From Cydia pomonella (Eukaryota; Arthropoda; Insecta; Lepidoptera; Tortricidae): a stretch of DNA of 64,000 bases. Shown piece by piece: positions 22,240-32,586 of the stretch. The notes beneath the pieces are model-generated. The model had not been told where the DNA came from, made no database searches, and was given only the letters and a program-made list of their open reading frames with translations. The stretch lies in assembly GCF_033807575.1 (NCBI RefSeq), contig NC_084726.1:6200001-6264000 (forward strand), written 5' to 3'. The translations under genes were made by a program, and so were the position numbers. Positions within the stretch are counted from its first letter, which is position 1. Every line of letters begins with the position of its first letter.

Positions 22240-22487
22240 TAGGACATTATTATCATACACAAATTGACTAAGTCCCACAGTAAGCCCAATAAGGCTTGTG
22301 TTGAGGGTACTTAGACAACGATATATATAATATATAAATATTTATAAATACTTAAATACATAGAAAACACCCATGACTCAGGAACAAATATCCATGCTCA
22401 TCACTCGAATAAATGCCCTTACCAGCATTTGAACCCATCGGCTTCATAGGCAGGGAGACTACCCACTAGGCCAGACCGGTCGTCAAA
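22240..22487 (-). mobile_element. SINE-B copy (tRNA-headed), minus strand
   Basis: The complement opens with 'ccggtctggcctagtgggta' (A-box region) and then 'gatgggttcaaatgctggta' (B-box region). The body has 'catggatatttgttcctgag' and ends in 'ctgtgggacttagtcaattt'. It is near full length compared with the copy at 42811-43075. Confidence 0.8.
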
Positions 22488-22547
22488 CTTATTTTACTTT
22501 ACTTATCGTACTTATTCATTCAGCGGTAAGTGGACGCGACCGCTTCT

Positions 22548-22620
22548 GCACACAAACGCAGTCCCCATTTTCCTCCCTGGATATTGACATTATGGAAAAT
22601 ATTTTTAATGCACACAGAAC
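22548..22620. repeat. Repeat fragment related to 16642-16700
   Basis: 'acgcagtccccattttcctc' and 'ctggatattgacattatgga' parallel the sequence near 16650-16695. The ends are undefined. Confidence 0.4.
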
Positions 22621-22910
22621 TCAATTTTTTTATTTCACTCTAGCCATTTTGATCCTCACGATCCTCTGAACGTAAACCTTTAAATCTGGCATATGAATCT
22701 GATATTAAAAGCAGATGTGGAAATAAGGTCACGTCAAACGGAGCTTAATTACGTATGCGGAGCGGGGCTGATTCAAAAATTACCGGGAAAATGTATTTTT
22801 ATTGCGGACCCATGCATACTGGTCCAAGTATAGTGGAGGTGGTATACAGCAGGTTAACATTACTCATCTTCCTCGCGTTGTCCCGGCATTTTTGACACGA
22901 CTCGTGGGAG

Positions 22911-23532
22911 TAGGTCAACATTACTGATAACGTTTATAATTCGTTTGGATCTTTTAGGAACAATCTCACACCGTTTTAGCCCCAAATAAAGCAGTTTGTA
23001 CTATACTATTCGACAGGTTTAATAAAGAAGTGACGTATGTAAAACACCGAAGTAGATAAGAATGAAGATGAAACAAAAATGGTTCAGCATATATTGAAAT
23101 AAAATTCTTACTCAATTTAATTTACAATAAATTAACAAAACAATAAACCCTGGCTGACAGAGACAGTTCATGGCTTTAAACCTACCTTTTAAACGGTACG
23201 TTTGTCTTATGAGCAAGAAATATAAAATATGTAAAGAAAGGAAAATAAATATAAGCTAACCACATGTAAATAAAAAAAATGCTCTCCATAACAAGATGCA
23301 TTTATCGTCATTTAAATTAGTTCCATATTTATGTAGAGTGACACATAAAGCAGACGTACCTATGCATGTAGGACTCTATTTTTTGTACCTAACTGACCAA
23401 CTATCGAACCTAAATATTTATGTTTTGTAATACTGCGAAGTTACTAAGCAGGCATAATCCCAACATGAAATTAAACTGGTAATCCGTAGCAATTGTGCAT
23501 TTGAGCACTTGATAATTTTGAAGAGTCACAGT
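22911..23532. other. AT-rich non-coding stretch
   Basis: Nothing was recognised. Confidence 0.4.
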
Positions 23533-23632
23533 TAGGGTTTGCAAGATGGATCTGAAATATATGGAAAGTTCCGGGTATCCGGATCCAGATCCGGATAATT
23601 TCATACATTTTGGACCCGGATTGCAAATCCTA
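23533..23632. mobile_element. hAT-type palindromic MITE, TAGGGTTTGCA family, copy 2
   Basis: The element is 100 bp with ends 'tagggtttgcaa' and 'ttgcaaatccta'. A perfect 8-bp target duplication 'gtcacagt' flanks it (23525-23532 and 23633-23640), which is diagnostic of hAT-type insertion. The interior is itself palindromic around 'ggatccagatccgg'. Confidence 0.9.
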
Positions 23633-23640
23633 GTCACAGT

Positions 23641-24420
23641 AGTCCCCGTTTATCTATCAGATTTATTTACTAGAGATGTTATTGGATTTTAATGAAAATA
23701 TTGTCAGACTAATACAAATCTACTGCAATCTATAAACAGACTGTTCTTTTATGACATATGAGGCAAACGAGTAGACGAATCGCCTGATGGTAAGCGATTA
23801 ACGTCAGCCATCGACACCAGCAACACCTTTTTAAGATCGGAGTACGCTCACCTACGTTTCATATTTCACACTCATTTAAACCTCATGACTAATATCCTTT
23901 TCAATAGAGTAAAACTTCTACAAATCGCAGTCAATCATTTAGCCGACTCAACAAAGACCGGTCCACTGAACGACCCATTGTGTCCTGACAATGGTCCATC
24001 GGTTTTGCGTCGTCAGATCGCTTGTGTCACAAGATTGCTTTCGGACAGGCTTCTAATTCGGAGTTCGACGACCAGTTTTAATCTGAAACCAGATGACATT
24101 TAGCCCTGATGAATGAAGGGATCAAATTGTGCTAGTTAACACTTAGAGACGATTATTGGGCAAGGATTAGAACGGACAGATTACACTGTTACGTCTGATA
24201 GTTGAACCATTTTGTGTCGCGTGTGGAGTGTTGTTCGAAGATAGGATTTAATTGGGCTGTTTAAGGAGGCTTGGCTTGGGCTATTTGGGGATGTTGAGGT
24301 CTCAGGGATTCATCTGACAGAGTTTGAATATGTTTTAATTTGTAATTTGTTTTATAATAATAAAATGTTGACGAATTAAGTAAAGTTATTAAATTAATAA
24401 TAATTAATGTAATATGTGGA
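23641..24420. other. Non-coding stretch with a repeat remnant
   Basis: A decayed piece of the 8763-8880 repeat lies at 23755-23835. A 72-codon frame at 23885-24103 has no recognisable domain. Confidence 0.4.
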
Positions 24421-24545
24421 AGATATTGTACTTAAACTGTTTAGAGTTCCGAACCTCAAAAGTCAAAAAAATAACGGAACCCTTGTATCATCACTTGTGT
24501 ACCTTTCTATCTGCCTGTCTGTCCATCTGTCACATCCAGTTGCAT
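24421..24545. repeat. 'Gttccg' family fragment
   Basis: 'gagttccgaacctcaaaagt', 'aacggaacccttgtatcatc' and 'tgcctgtctgtccatctgtc' match the outer module of the element at 30122-30683 and of 40400-40682. The inner core is missing. Confidence 0.5.
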
Positions 24546-24810
24546 ATACATATAAATGAAAGGACTTTTTGTAAGGATTTCAAATTTATATATTTTTAAG
24601 AAAATAGGCGAAGATTGACCATCCTGTCCCGTTTTTATCTAATAAACTACTGGACAAAAATAAATCAAATACTTCATATCCATGGATTACTGGAAAACCT
24701 GGAAAACTGGATCTTAAAAGAAAAAAATATTAAGAAATAGTGATTACGGAACTCTTGAAGCGCGAGTCCAATTTACACAACCGGATTTTTATAATATCAC
24801 TTCAATAATT

Positions 24811-24952
24811 TTGCTCCCACATCGGCCGTTATAAAATTTTATGTAACATCGTGTGACAGGGACAACATAATAAAACAATAACAATACTATCATGCTATCC
24901 CTGTTACACGATGTTGTACATATAACATTTCATATCAGCCAATGTGGGAGCA
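24811..24952. mobile_element. Palindromic MITE (GCTCCCACAT)
   Basis: The left arm 'gctcccacatcggcc' with 'gtaacatcgtgtgacaggga' pairs with the right arm 'tccctgttacacgatgttgt' and 'gccaatgtgggagc'. It is about 140 bp, with the loop around 'aataaaacaataacaa'. Confidence 0.75.
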
Positions 24953-25339
24953 CTATTACCTGTACCTGGGTCAAAATTAAATTCGTTGTCTCGTTTTGCA
25001 AATGCATGCTATAAAGACATGCAATAGCGCTTGTATTTTTGTATTCATTTCATAAAATACAGAAATACCAGCATAACAGAGTGGTCCAACCCAAAACCAG
25101 ACAACGAAAAGAATTTCGACCATCCTACGACAACTAAATAGCTGACCTGCTGTTTAAAGTTACTTGTGTCCCCACCGCCATTTCATGTTTAATTGTTTTA
25201 TTTGAACACGTGGCGCAATAAAACGTGATTTAGTTGTAAATATTTTTGCTCCCTTTGTGACAGATGCGGGCTGGAAAACATGGTTTATGTACCCTTGGTC
25301 TACGGCTCTACATTAACTAGTTACATACTAGTAGTTGGT
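24953..25339. other. Non-coding stretch
   Basis: No gene was seen. Confidence 0.4.
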
Positions 25340-25470
25340 ACCTATTTTTCTGCCCTTTGGCCGGAAAGCGTCAACTTTCGATCCGCTGCGCTAAACGAAG
25401 TTTCCGCAGTATTATGTAGTTTTTTCATCCAAAAAGTGCTGCTTGAAAATTCTCGTTCATTGAAAAATCG
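25340..25470. repeat. GGCCGGAAAGCG family fragment
   Basis: 'tttctgccctttggccggaa' and 'agcgtcaactttcgatccgc' resemble 21174-21215. The 65-codon frame here is a by-product. Confidence 0.4.
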
Positions 25471-25668
25471 ACCATGAACATATCAGGCCATGCAGTGTAG
25501 GGTTCTGTAGTTACCATACTGTCAAAATAGGCCAAATGGTGGCGATTAGTAAGTGGTAAGGGAGTCCTTATGCTTGTAATGTTCATAATACCTACTAATA
25601 GCAATACTGATACTGAATAATAAGGTACTCTACGCTACTTTTGCAGCGCTTTGTACATACGTCTTTAA

Positions 25669-25864
25669 TAAGAGAAGATTTTTGGCAATAACTCAAAAAT
25701 GACTGGACCGATCATGCTCGCTATAATTGTCATTGAAAGTATTTAGTAAGCTTTCACAATTTTTTTCACATTTTTTGGACCCATGCTTCACAAAATAGAG
25801 GGGGGAGGGACACATTTTTTTTCTTTCGGAGCGATTTTTCCGAAACTATTTAACTTTATTAAAA
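25669..25864. repeat. Left half of an old repeat split by the 1.9-kb element
   Basis: It contains 'gaggggggagggacacattt' and 'ccgaaactatttaacttta'. The matching right half (27742-27990) continues with 'gacccttattcgttttgaaa', 'gacctgtccaatgatactct' and 'cggacggacggacagacggg'. The same order appears without interruption in the related fragment at 3640-3780. Confidence 0.55.
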
Positions 25865-27741
25865 AATTGTGTCAGTGCATATGGAAAAGTACCTTATTGC
25901 AGGTATTGAGTTATGCATAGTTCCAAAAAGTAGATTAAATTTGCTATCTATACAAAAAAGAATAATGACTGTAGGTGGAACCACTATTTATGTATAAATT
26001 TTTGAATTTTCGACTTCCGACGTGCACAAGTTGAGAAAATTGCATTTAAAGTTTATAGTCGCAAAAAACACACTTCTACTTCGAAGTTACATAGTGAAGG
26101 GTATAATCATAATCTTTGGATGTTAAAAAATTATAATAAAGGTGAATTGTCTAAAAATACATGTTAATTATTCTGATTCCTTAGGTTGAACATGCCAGGG
26201 TGGAAGAAACACGAAAGTGTTAATTATACCCAATTCATAAAATAATGATATATTCTATGATATAGATATTCTATGGCATTTTGGGACAATTGAATGAAAG
26301 AAAACTCCATAATCATAAAGAAATTTAATAATTACCGCATTTTTAACAATTACAAAAAAGATCACTAATAATATTAAAAATCAACAAAATAATTAGTAAA
26401 TGCATGCTATATCACAAGATCAAATGGTATCGAGCGTGGTGTACCACAATTGTATAATAGAAATAGTGTTAAAGCAGTTTTTTTTAACAATAAAGTTTAG
26501 TGACTCGGTCGAAACTTTTGTATGGAAACGTAACTAGGGTACCTTGTCACGACATTTACTAAACTTTAGTAACTTAAACTCGAAGATCACTATTTTAGTA
26601 CCTATAATGCAAGAAATATCTGTAACAAAATGTTATTTAGGATAATTATAGCGGAAGTCAAGGTATTCTTATTTATAAAAACTTCTGTTTTAGTCGTGTA
26701 AGAGATAAAGTTTAGCATTTTACTAAACTGGGTACCTTGTCACGCTAAGTCATTATCTTACATAAATGGAGTAAAACTAGAAAAAATAACTCAATTGTGT
26801 ACATAACTGCACCTAATTTATGATTTATCAGTCTTTCGATCAATATTATAATACTAATTAAACGTCAAACAACTAAAATCACGGCTCAATTTTTCATTGA
26901 CTAAATTCGAGATCAACAAATTAATTATTATACACCTCGTGACGCGACCTTGGTGTGGTTTTAGTAGGAGAAATATCTATCCTCAGCATGGACAACACAC
27001 GATAGTGAAGGTGCAATTCTGTATCGATATCGATGAAATAGGCTTGGTGAAATATTCCGGGCATGGTTATTTAAATTAAAATACTTTCTTTTAGTACAAA
27101 ACAAAATAAAATAAGTAAATGTAATGTCAAGGTCAGTACTCGTAATGATAGAATTATTGTATTTTTTTAATATAACACAACGGCAGCTGACTGCAGACTA
27201 ATATCGCGCACGGCGCGCGGCGCACGAGTCGCGTCACATTCCCCTTCCCCGCCCCATTCCCCGGCCCCTCGGCACCTTCACCTTCAGCACCTCTGATCTA
27301 AGTAATGGCAAACGTATTAAATTAAAATAAATAGTTATTTCATACAAGAGTGATGCAAGTTGAATGTTTTCTTATAAAAAACACTAAGTATTTTTTTTGG
27401 TTCAAAAAATCATTTTGCTATAGACCGATCCTATACCCTATCTTAGAAAGAGGTAGTTGACTACCCGCGATGGAAATATTGACAAAATTATTCAAAATTT
27501 AAAGGCTTTTAAGACATGGCGTGACTAGGTACCCTGACTACTAAACTTTATAGTCGGAGAAATATACTAAAAAAACATAATTTTACTGATATTCTTATAC
27601 ACACGTGTTCCTTAGGATGTAAATAACCCAATTATAACACAAACCTATTTTGGCACTTTTTCACCAGCTTCCACAAAAACTCATGTAACTCGGTAACTAA
27701 ATGTCGTGACTAGGTACCTTTCCAGATGCACTGACACAATT
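25865..27741. mobile_element. 1.88-kb non-autonomous inverted-repeat element with internal GGTACCT-GTCACG motifs
   Basis: The left end 'aattgtgtcagtgcatatgg' with 'aaaagtacct' pairs with the right end 'aggtacctttccagatgcac' plus 'tgacacaatt', a terminal repeat of about 32 bp. The motif GGTACCTTGTCACG occurs at 26538 and 26731 in the left part. Its complement CGTGACTAGGTACC occurs at 27520 and 27705 in the right part. 'ataaagtttag' precedes three of these sites. No transposase frame is present. A GC-rich island lies at 27180-27300. The superfamily is unknown, and no clear target duplication was found. Confidence 0.7.
27180..27300. other. GC-rich island inside the 1.88-kb element
   Basis: 'gcgcacggcgcgcggcgcac' is followed by pyrimidine-rich 'ccccttccccgccccattcc'. 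It contrasts sharply with its AT-rich flanks. It may be captured host DNA or a promoter-like segment; no convincing splice donor was found next to it. Confidence 0.4.
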
Positions 27742-27990
27742 GTTTTCGTAGACCCTTATTCGTTTTGAAAGACCTGTCCAATGATACTCTATACTAATGG
27801 GACAAAGCGAAAAAAATTTTTTTTTAGTTTATATTTTTAACCGTTCTGTCTCAATGCATAATTTATGTATCCATGCCAAATTGAAGCTTTCTAGCACTAA
27901 CGATCACGGAGCAAACCCGCGGACGGACGGACAGACGGGCATGGCGAAACTATCTAGGTGACTACGAAACCCTACAAATTACCATAATAA
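27742..27990. repeat. Right half of the split repeat
   Basis: It continues the sequence interrupted at 25864 and ends with 'catggcgaaactatctaggt' and 'gactacgaaaccctac', typical outer modules of lepidopteran 'gttccg'-like repeats. Confidence 0.5.
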
Positions 27991-28252
27991 TACTACGCAT
28001 GACCACTTTTTATCGTGGACAGTCATTATTTGAGCCGAGTACCCACTCGGTATATGTTAACAACTCAGCCATAGAAGAGCCCGTATGATAAGAGGACATC
28101 TATCAACGTTCAGCACACAATGGCCTGACATATTCGATTCTGCCGAATGTGGAATGAATTGATATGGCTTCAGTGTGCCCTTACTGGGTTCGCACGAATG
28201 CGGTTACAATTTGTTTGTTATTTGGTTCTTTATGGTTTGGTATCTCGCTCTG

Positions 28253-28475
28253 ACGCTGGTGGCCTAGCGGTAAGAGCGTGCGAATTTCAATCCGGAGATC
28301 GCGGGTTCAAACCCCGGCTCGTGCCAAGGAGGGACCGTACAAAATATCATTTGATCGTTAAAGCTGGATTTTTTACCAAAATAAATGTTTTTTTTTATTC
28401 TTGGGATTCATTGCCAAGTGGACCCCAGGCTTCCTCACGCCGTGGCAAAAATACCGGGATAACGGTAGGAAGAAG
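28253..28475 (+). mobile_element. SINE-A copy, diverged and internally deleted
   Basis: The tRNA-like head has 'tggcctagcggtaagagcgt' (A box) and 'gcgggttcaaaccccggctc' (B box), then 'aatatcatttgat'. The conserved middle domain is replaced or lost. The tail 'ggaccccaggcttcctcacg' and 'aaataccgggataacggtag' is diverged. The 137-codon frame through it is not a gene. Confidence 0.75.
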
Positions 28476-28564
28476 GTATGGTGTTTCACTGTATTGTCCG
28501 GGTTCAGCTCATGATTGCTCCAAGCAGTCATTAGACATAAGACACAGTCAAGAGAGTTAACAGT

Positions 28565-28650
28565 CTTTTAGTCTAGTCGGTAGTAACCCTGCCTACGAAG
28601 CAGAAGGCTCCGAGTTCTAATCCTGGTAAGGTGATTGATTTGTTACTCAA
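28565..28650 (+). mobile_element. SINE-B head fragment
   Basis: 'gtctagtcggtagtaaccct', 'gcctacgaagcagaaggctc' and 'gagttctaatcctggtaagg' preserve the tRNA-like A- and B-box regions of SINE-B. The 3' body is missing, and a hAT-type MITE follows at 28680. Confidence 0.6.
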
Positions 28651-28679
28651 TAATGTTTTTTTTTTCTATGGGGCAGGTC

Positions 28680-28792
28680 TAGGGTTGGGTTGGCACGACA
28701 GATCTGAAATGTATGGGAAGATCCGGGTATTCGGATCCAGATCCGGATAATTTTATACATTTCGGGTCCGGATTGCAAACCCTAGTATACTA
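28680..28792. mobile_element. hAT-type palindromic MITE, TAGGGTTTGCA family, copy 3
   Basis: The left end is 'tagggttgggttggca', with an extra 'ggttg', and the inner end is 'attgcaaaccctagtatacta'. The 8-mers 'ggcaggtc' (28672-28679) and 'ggcaagtc' (28793-28800) match at 7 of 8 bases. This suggests that the right terminus carries a small local duplication ('gtatacta'). Confidence 0.75.
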
Positions 28793-29107
28793 GGCAAGTC
28801 ATCCAAATCGGTCAACCCTCCATACAGAAGGCAACAATTATTGAAGTCAATTTTTTTTTCTTTTTTTTCCTAATCAGAACACGATACCGAATATGCCCTT
28901 AAACGAATCCCTACTATTTCTGGTACACCTGTACATACCATCGCCCCTAACCCATAGTACAAACTTTTACTTAGGGGCTAGATCGTACTTATGTAGGATT
29001 TTCCTCATATAATTATTCATAGAAAAAAAAAATACAATACTTCATATCGATGAAATAAAACATGACACAAATAAAATCAGGTAGTACGTCTGCCCTTAAG
29101 GGTCCCC

Positions 29108-29450
29108 AGCAAGCTTGGTTCTCTATACAAACGTAGTTAAGTTCTCATTTTAAAACGACTAGCTAGATTGCTCTGAAACTTTGCACTTACAACAGCATAA
29201 GGTTTATCTAGTACTATAATTAGTTTATCTTGCTTCAGATACCATAGTTAAAAAAATACAGCGATTTTTAGTTATTTATACCAAACTTATTATTACTCTA
29301 TTTCGTTTGTTTTACAAACTGGAGCTATTGAAACTAATTACAGGACTAGATATAGCTCATGTCATTTTATGTGCAATGTTTCATTACAATCCAACATGTA
29401 GTTTTAAAATGAGAACGAAACTCCGTTTGTATGGGAAGGTGAACTCTTAA
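29108..29450. mobile_element. MITE with 'ACAAACG..GTT..TTCTCATTTTAAAAC' arms
   Basis: The left arm 'tctctatacaaacgtagtta' with 'agttctcattttaaaac' pairs with the right arm 'gttttaaaatgagaacgaaa' plus 'ctccgtttgtatggga'. The interior includes 'gctctgaaactttgcactta', a sequence recurrent in Lepidoptera. It is about 340 bp. Confidence 0.7.
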
Positions 29451-30121
29451 TTCAAAATCAATGAAATTTTACTCCGCATCGCTTTCACTATTTAGCGCTA
29501 AAAGACGCTTACCTTACCTTAAGTTAAATACTTCCAATAATTAATCGGTACAAATTGCATACACTTTTAAGGAATCCGAACCAATTCCAATTCCTCTTCC
29601 TCAATTACGTATCGAAATACCGTCGCTGTAACTAAACCGTTCACTGATTAGTATCATTCAGTCGCTTTATCGTTCAACCGTTCGTTCAGTTGTCCTGCCA
29701 AGCTAACCCAAACCGACCGGTATAAGTTAGACTCTAATTACATATAGCTGCTACTGATCTACGAGGTCAAGTTATGTTTGCTAGTTGAGAACTCGTTTAG
29801 TTTGCTAGTGCAGACGGTAGTGACAGCAATACTAACCATAGGTAAACCTTATGTAGTGGTAAGAAGGTTCACAAAAGGGCAGCTAATAGTGTCAACATAG
29901 AGAGATTCATGTACATTGGCGATTGTGCTACAAGTACCAGTTTATAACTGACCCCTGGCTACGTACAGTTATAACAGATGTAGAGATCGGGTTAAATTAG
30001 TGATGTGACAGTATTTGTAAATACGTAGCAGTCAATAGGTGATAATGACCCAATTTCAGTCCAATCGCGCTTTGCAGGCGATCTGCTGTGGTTTTGGTAT
30101 TGTACTAAAACGTTAAAACGT
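29451..30121. other. Stretch without recognised gene; possible upstream promoter
   Basis: 'tcagt' initiator-like pentamers occur at 29658 and 29686 in locally CG-containing DNA. A donor-like 'atag' followed by 'gtaaac' lies at 29838-29847. These would fit an untranslated first exon of the + strand gene whose signal-peptide exon is at 33688, but nothing confirms it. Confidence 0.2.
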
Positions 30122-30683
30122 AAAAAAGCGGCCAAGTGCGAGTCGGACTCGCTCATGAAGGGTTCCGTACCATTTATGACGTATTAAAAAAAACTACTTA
30201 CTAGATCTGGTTCAAACCAATTTTCGGTGGAAGTTTGCATGGTAATGTATATCATATATTTTTTTTAGATTTTTCATTCTGTTATTTTAGAAGTTACAGG
30301 GGGGGGGGGGACACATTTTTTCACTTTGGAAGTGTCTCTCGCGCAAACTATTCAGTTTATAAAAAATGATATGAGAAACCTAAATATCATTTTTGAAGAC
30401 CTATCCCTATGGATATCTATATACCCCACACGTATGGGTTTGATGAAAAAAGATTTTTTGAGTTTCAGTTCTAAGTATGGGGAACCCCCAAAAATTTTTT
30501 TTTTTTCTATTTTTGTGTAAACATCTTAATACGGTTCATAGAATACATCTACTTACCAAGTTTGAACAGTATAGCTCTTATAGTTTCGGAAAAAAGTGGC
30601 TGTGACATAATCGGACAGACAGACGGATATGACGAATCTATAAGGGTTCCGTTTTTTGCCATTTGGCTACGGAACCCTAAAAA
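30122..30683. mobile_element. Complete 'ggttccg' lepidopteran element
   Basis: One end reads 'agcggccaagtgcgagtcgg' and 'gaagggttccgtacc'; the other reads 'tttggctacggaaccctaaa'. Between them are 'ttttcggtggaagtttgcat', a G12 run (30299-30310), 'tctctcgcgcaaactattca' and 'gacagacagacggatatgac'. At about 560 bp it is the uninterrupted reference for the amplified array at 34385-36077. It is non-coding. Confidence 0.8.
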
Positions 30684-30952
30684 GGATTCTATTTTAACCC
30701 ATTCAGCGCTAATCATGTCACGTCACGTCCTCACGTCGTTTTGCCTCTACAGAGCATTTACGCTATGTTTTAAAAAATATTGTTAAACATTATTATGGCT
30801 ACTTTGGCTCCATTTGTTGTGGCTACTTACATAATGTAAAAGTAATAGTTCCCTGAGTATCATATATAAAAATCAAGGGTGAGAATATAAGTAAAGTTAC
30901 AATATTTATTGACAGCTTTAAAGCGTCTGGTAAAAACAAAACTTCAAACTAG

Positions 30953-31190
30953 GCCATTTTTAAATGTCGCCTCAAACGCTGGCTTGTTGAGCATCCGTTC
31001 TACGACTATAATGAATACTTAAATTTCCGCGAATAGGATGTTAAGTAATGTGTATTTTTTTATATTATTAATATTAATGTTTTTGATTTTGATTTGGAAT
31101 TGTATATTTTGCGACGTATGTAAATAAGCTCTATAATAATTATAACGTGTAAATTGGTTTTACTAATAAATAACTTATGACTTATGACTT
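30953..31190 (+). mobile_element. LINE 3' end with coding tail and (TTATGAC)n tail
   Basis: 30953-31036 translates to 'AIFKCRLKRWLVEHPFYDYN' and then 'EYLNFRE' before a stop. This resembles the 'FKxxLKxWLxxxPFYSxxEYL' C-terminus common in insect LINE reverse transcriptases. The 3' UTR is AT-rich and ends 'aataaataacttatgactta' with one more 'tgactta'. The rest of the element is missing. Confidence 0.7.
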
Positions 31191-31585
31191 AAAAATTACC
31201 GCAGGCGGAAATGGTGTGGCAATGTTGATTATCAATTTTTAACAATATTTTCTAAAACATACATAAAAATCAGCCATGAGAATTTAAGAAAAGTTAGTAA
31301 TATTTGTACCTACCTTTAGCACCCTGTACCGGACAAATAAGCAAGTATGCAGATATTAAAAGTACACACTAACACTACCCATACATTTTAGTCATGAGAA
31401 AATAAGTAAGGTCTGGCGGCTCTGTGATCTTGCTGTATCAATGCAAACCGGCCGGCATGTCCGATCTCCTTATATCCATATATAAATGTATATGGTTATA
31501 GATGAGATTACTCACTGGCTCACTCGAGCTCCTCCTCGATAGGTTCCTGTTATTGGCAGTATGTCGTTACTGTAGCTGTTGACGT
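31191..31585. other. Non-coding stretch
   Basis: Nothing was recognised except a short GC-rich patch 'ccggccggcatgtccg' at 31449-31464. Confidence 0.35.
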
Positions 31586-31998
31586 ACAGGCCAATTCGAG
31601 TTTTAGTTATTAAATCAGTGAAATGTGAAATGTGTGACAAAAGTGACGTCTTCGGATTGGAGTTTTAGTTATTAGATCTCATTCCAATATGATGCAGCTC
31701 GCGTGGCCAATATGCGAATATGCAAAACGAAACGCAATTGTCCCTGTCGCACTATTATGGAAGCGTTCACGATTGGCGTGTTGGCTACACTGGCTGATCT
31801 GATGCTAACCCGTCAGTGTGAAAAGTGACGTTTTAGATAACGCGCAAGCAGCCCGCGAAGGCAACGTGCCAATCGTTCGTAGTGTAGTCATCTCTCTCTA
31901 TCACTCTCACGGGCTAGTCCTGTAAAGGAGATTGGAGCCATCTCGTATTGGAATGATGTCAGATCCATGTTATATCAGTATCAGTAGAATTGGCCTGT
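31586..31998. mobile_element. MITE with GGCCAATT ends, copy 2
   Basis: The ends 'acaggccaattc' and 'gaattggcctgt' are perfect inverted repeats. Inner 'tctcattccaatatgatg' and 'cgtattggaatgatg' pair as well. The interior includes 'aatatgcaaaacgaaacgca'. It is related to 97-400. Confidence 0.65.
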
Positions 31999-32586
31999 TA
32001 GTTAAATTAGGCGTTAGATAACCTGTCGTATAGTGGAACGTTTAGGTAGTGTTCTAGACGTTTTGATGTCAGCTGTGTTACCGTAGAACTATAACTATGG
32101 TGGTTATAAGTAGTAAAACGCGGTTAGCAGCATGCCTCAGTTTGAGAGGTTCAATTTGATTTAACGTTTAAAAAGTGCGAGGAAAAGTGAAACTTACACT
32201 ATGTTGATGTCGATAAAATGATGATGCTTGACTGTCTTACAGTACCGTTATATAATTTTTTATCGCGTTTACAATAAAATGAACTGGATTTTTATTCAAT
32301 ATAGGTAATAGTTTTGCAGCAACTCCATTTTTTTATCAATGCAGAAAGCGACCATATCCAATGAGTTATGGCGTAAGTCACTTTGACAAAAATAAAAAGT
32401 TAATGCGCACTTAACCAGATGGCTGTGACACATACGAGTACATATTTTTTACTTTGTATATGTAGTGAGATGTCTAAATGTGTTCAATTGGCTACTTGAC
32501 AGTTTTTTGTAAATAATGTTAATCGGTCTTGATTTTCCTGAGGATCAAATGTCTATATATGACTCATGGCATTTAAGCAACACCAA
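31999..32586. other. Non-coding stretch upstream of the foldback element
   Basis: No exon was seen. Confidence 0.35.

Noticed and set aside
28147..28560. 137-codon frame
   Set aside because: It passes through the head and tail of a SINE-A copy.
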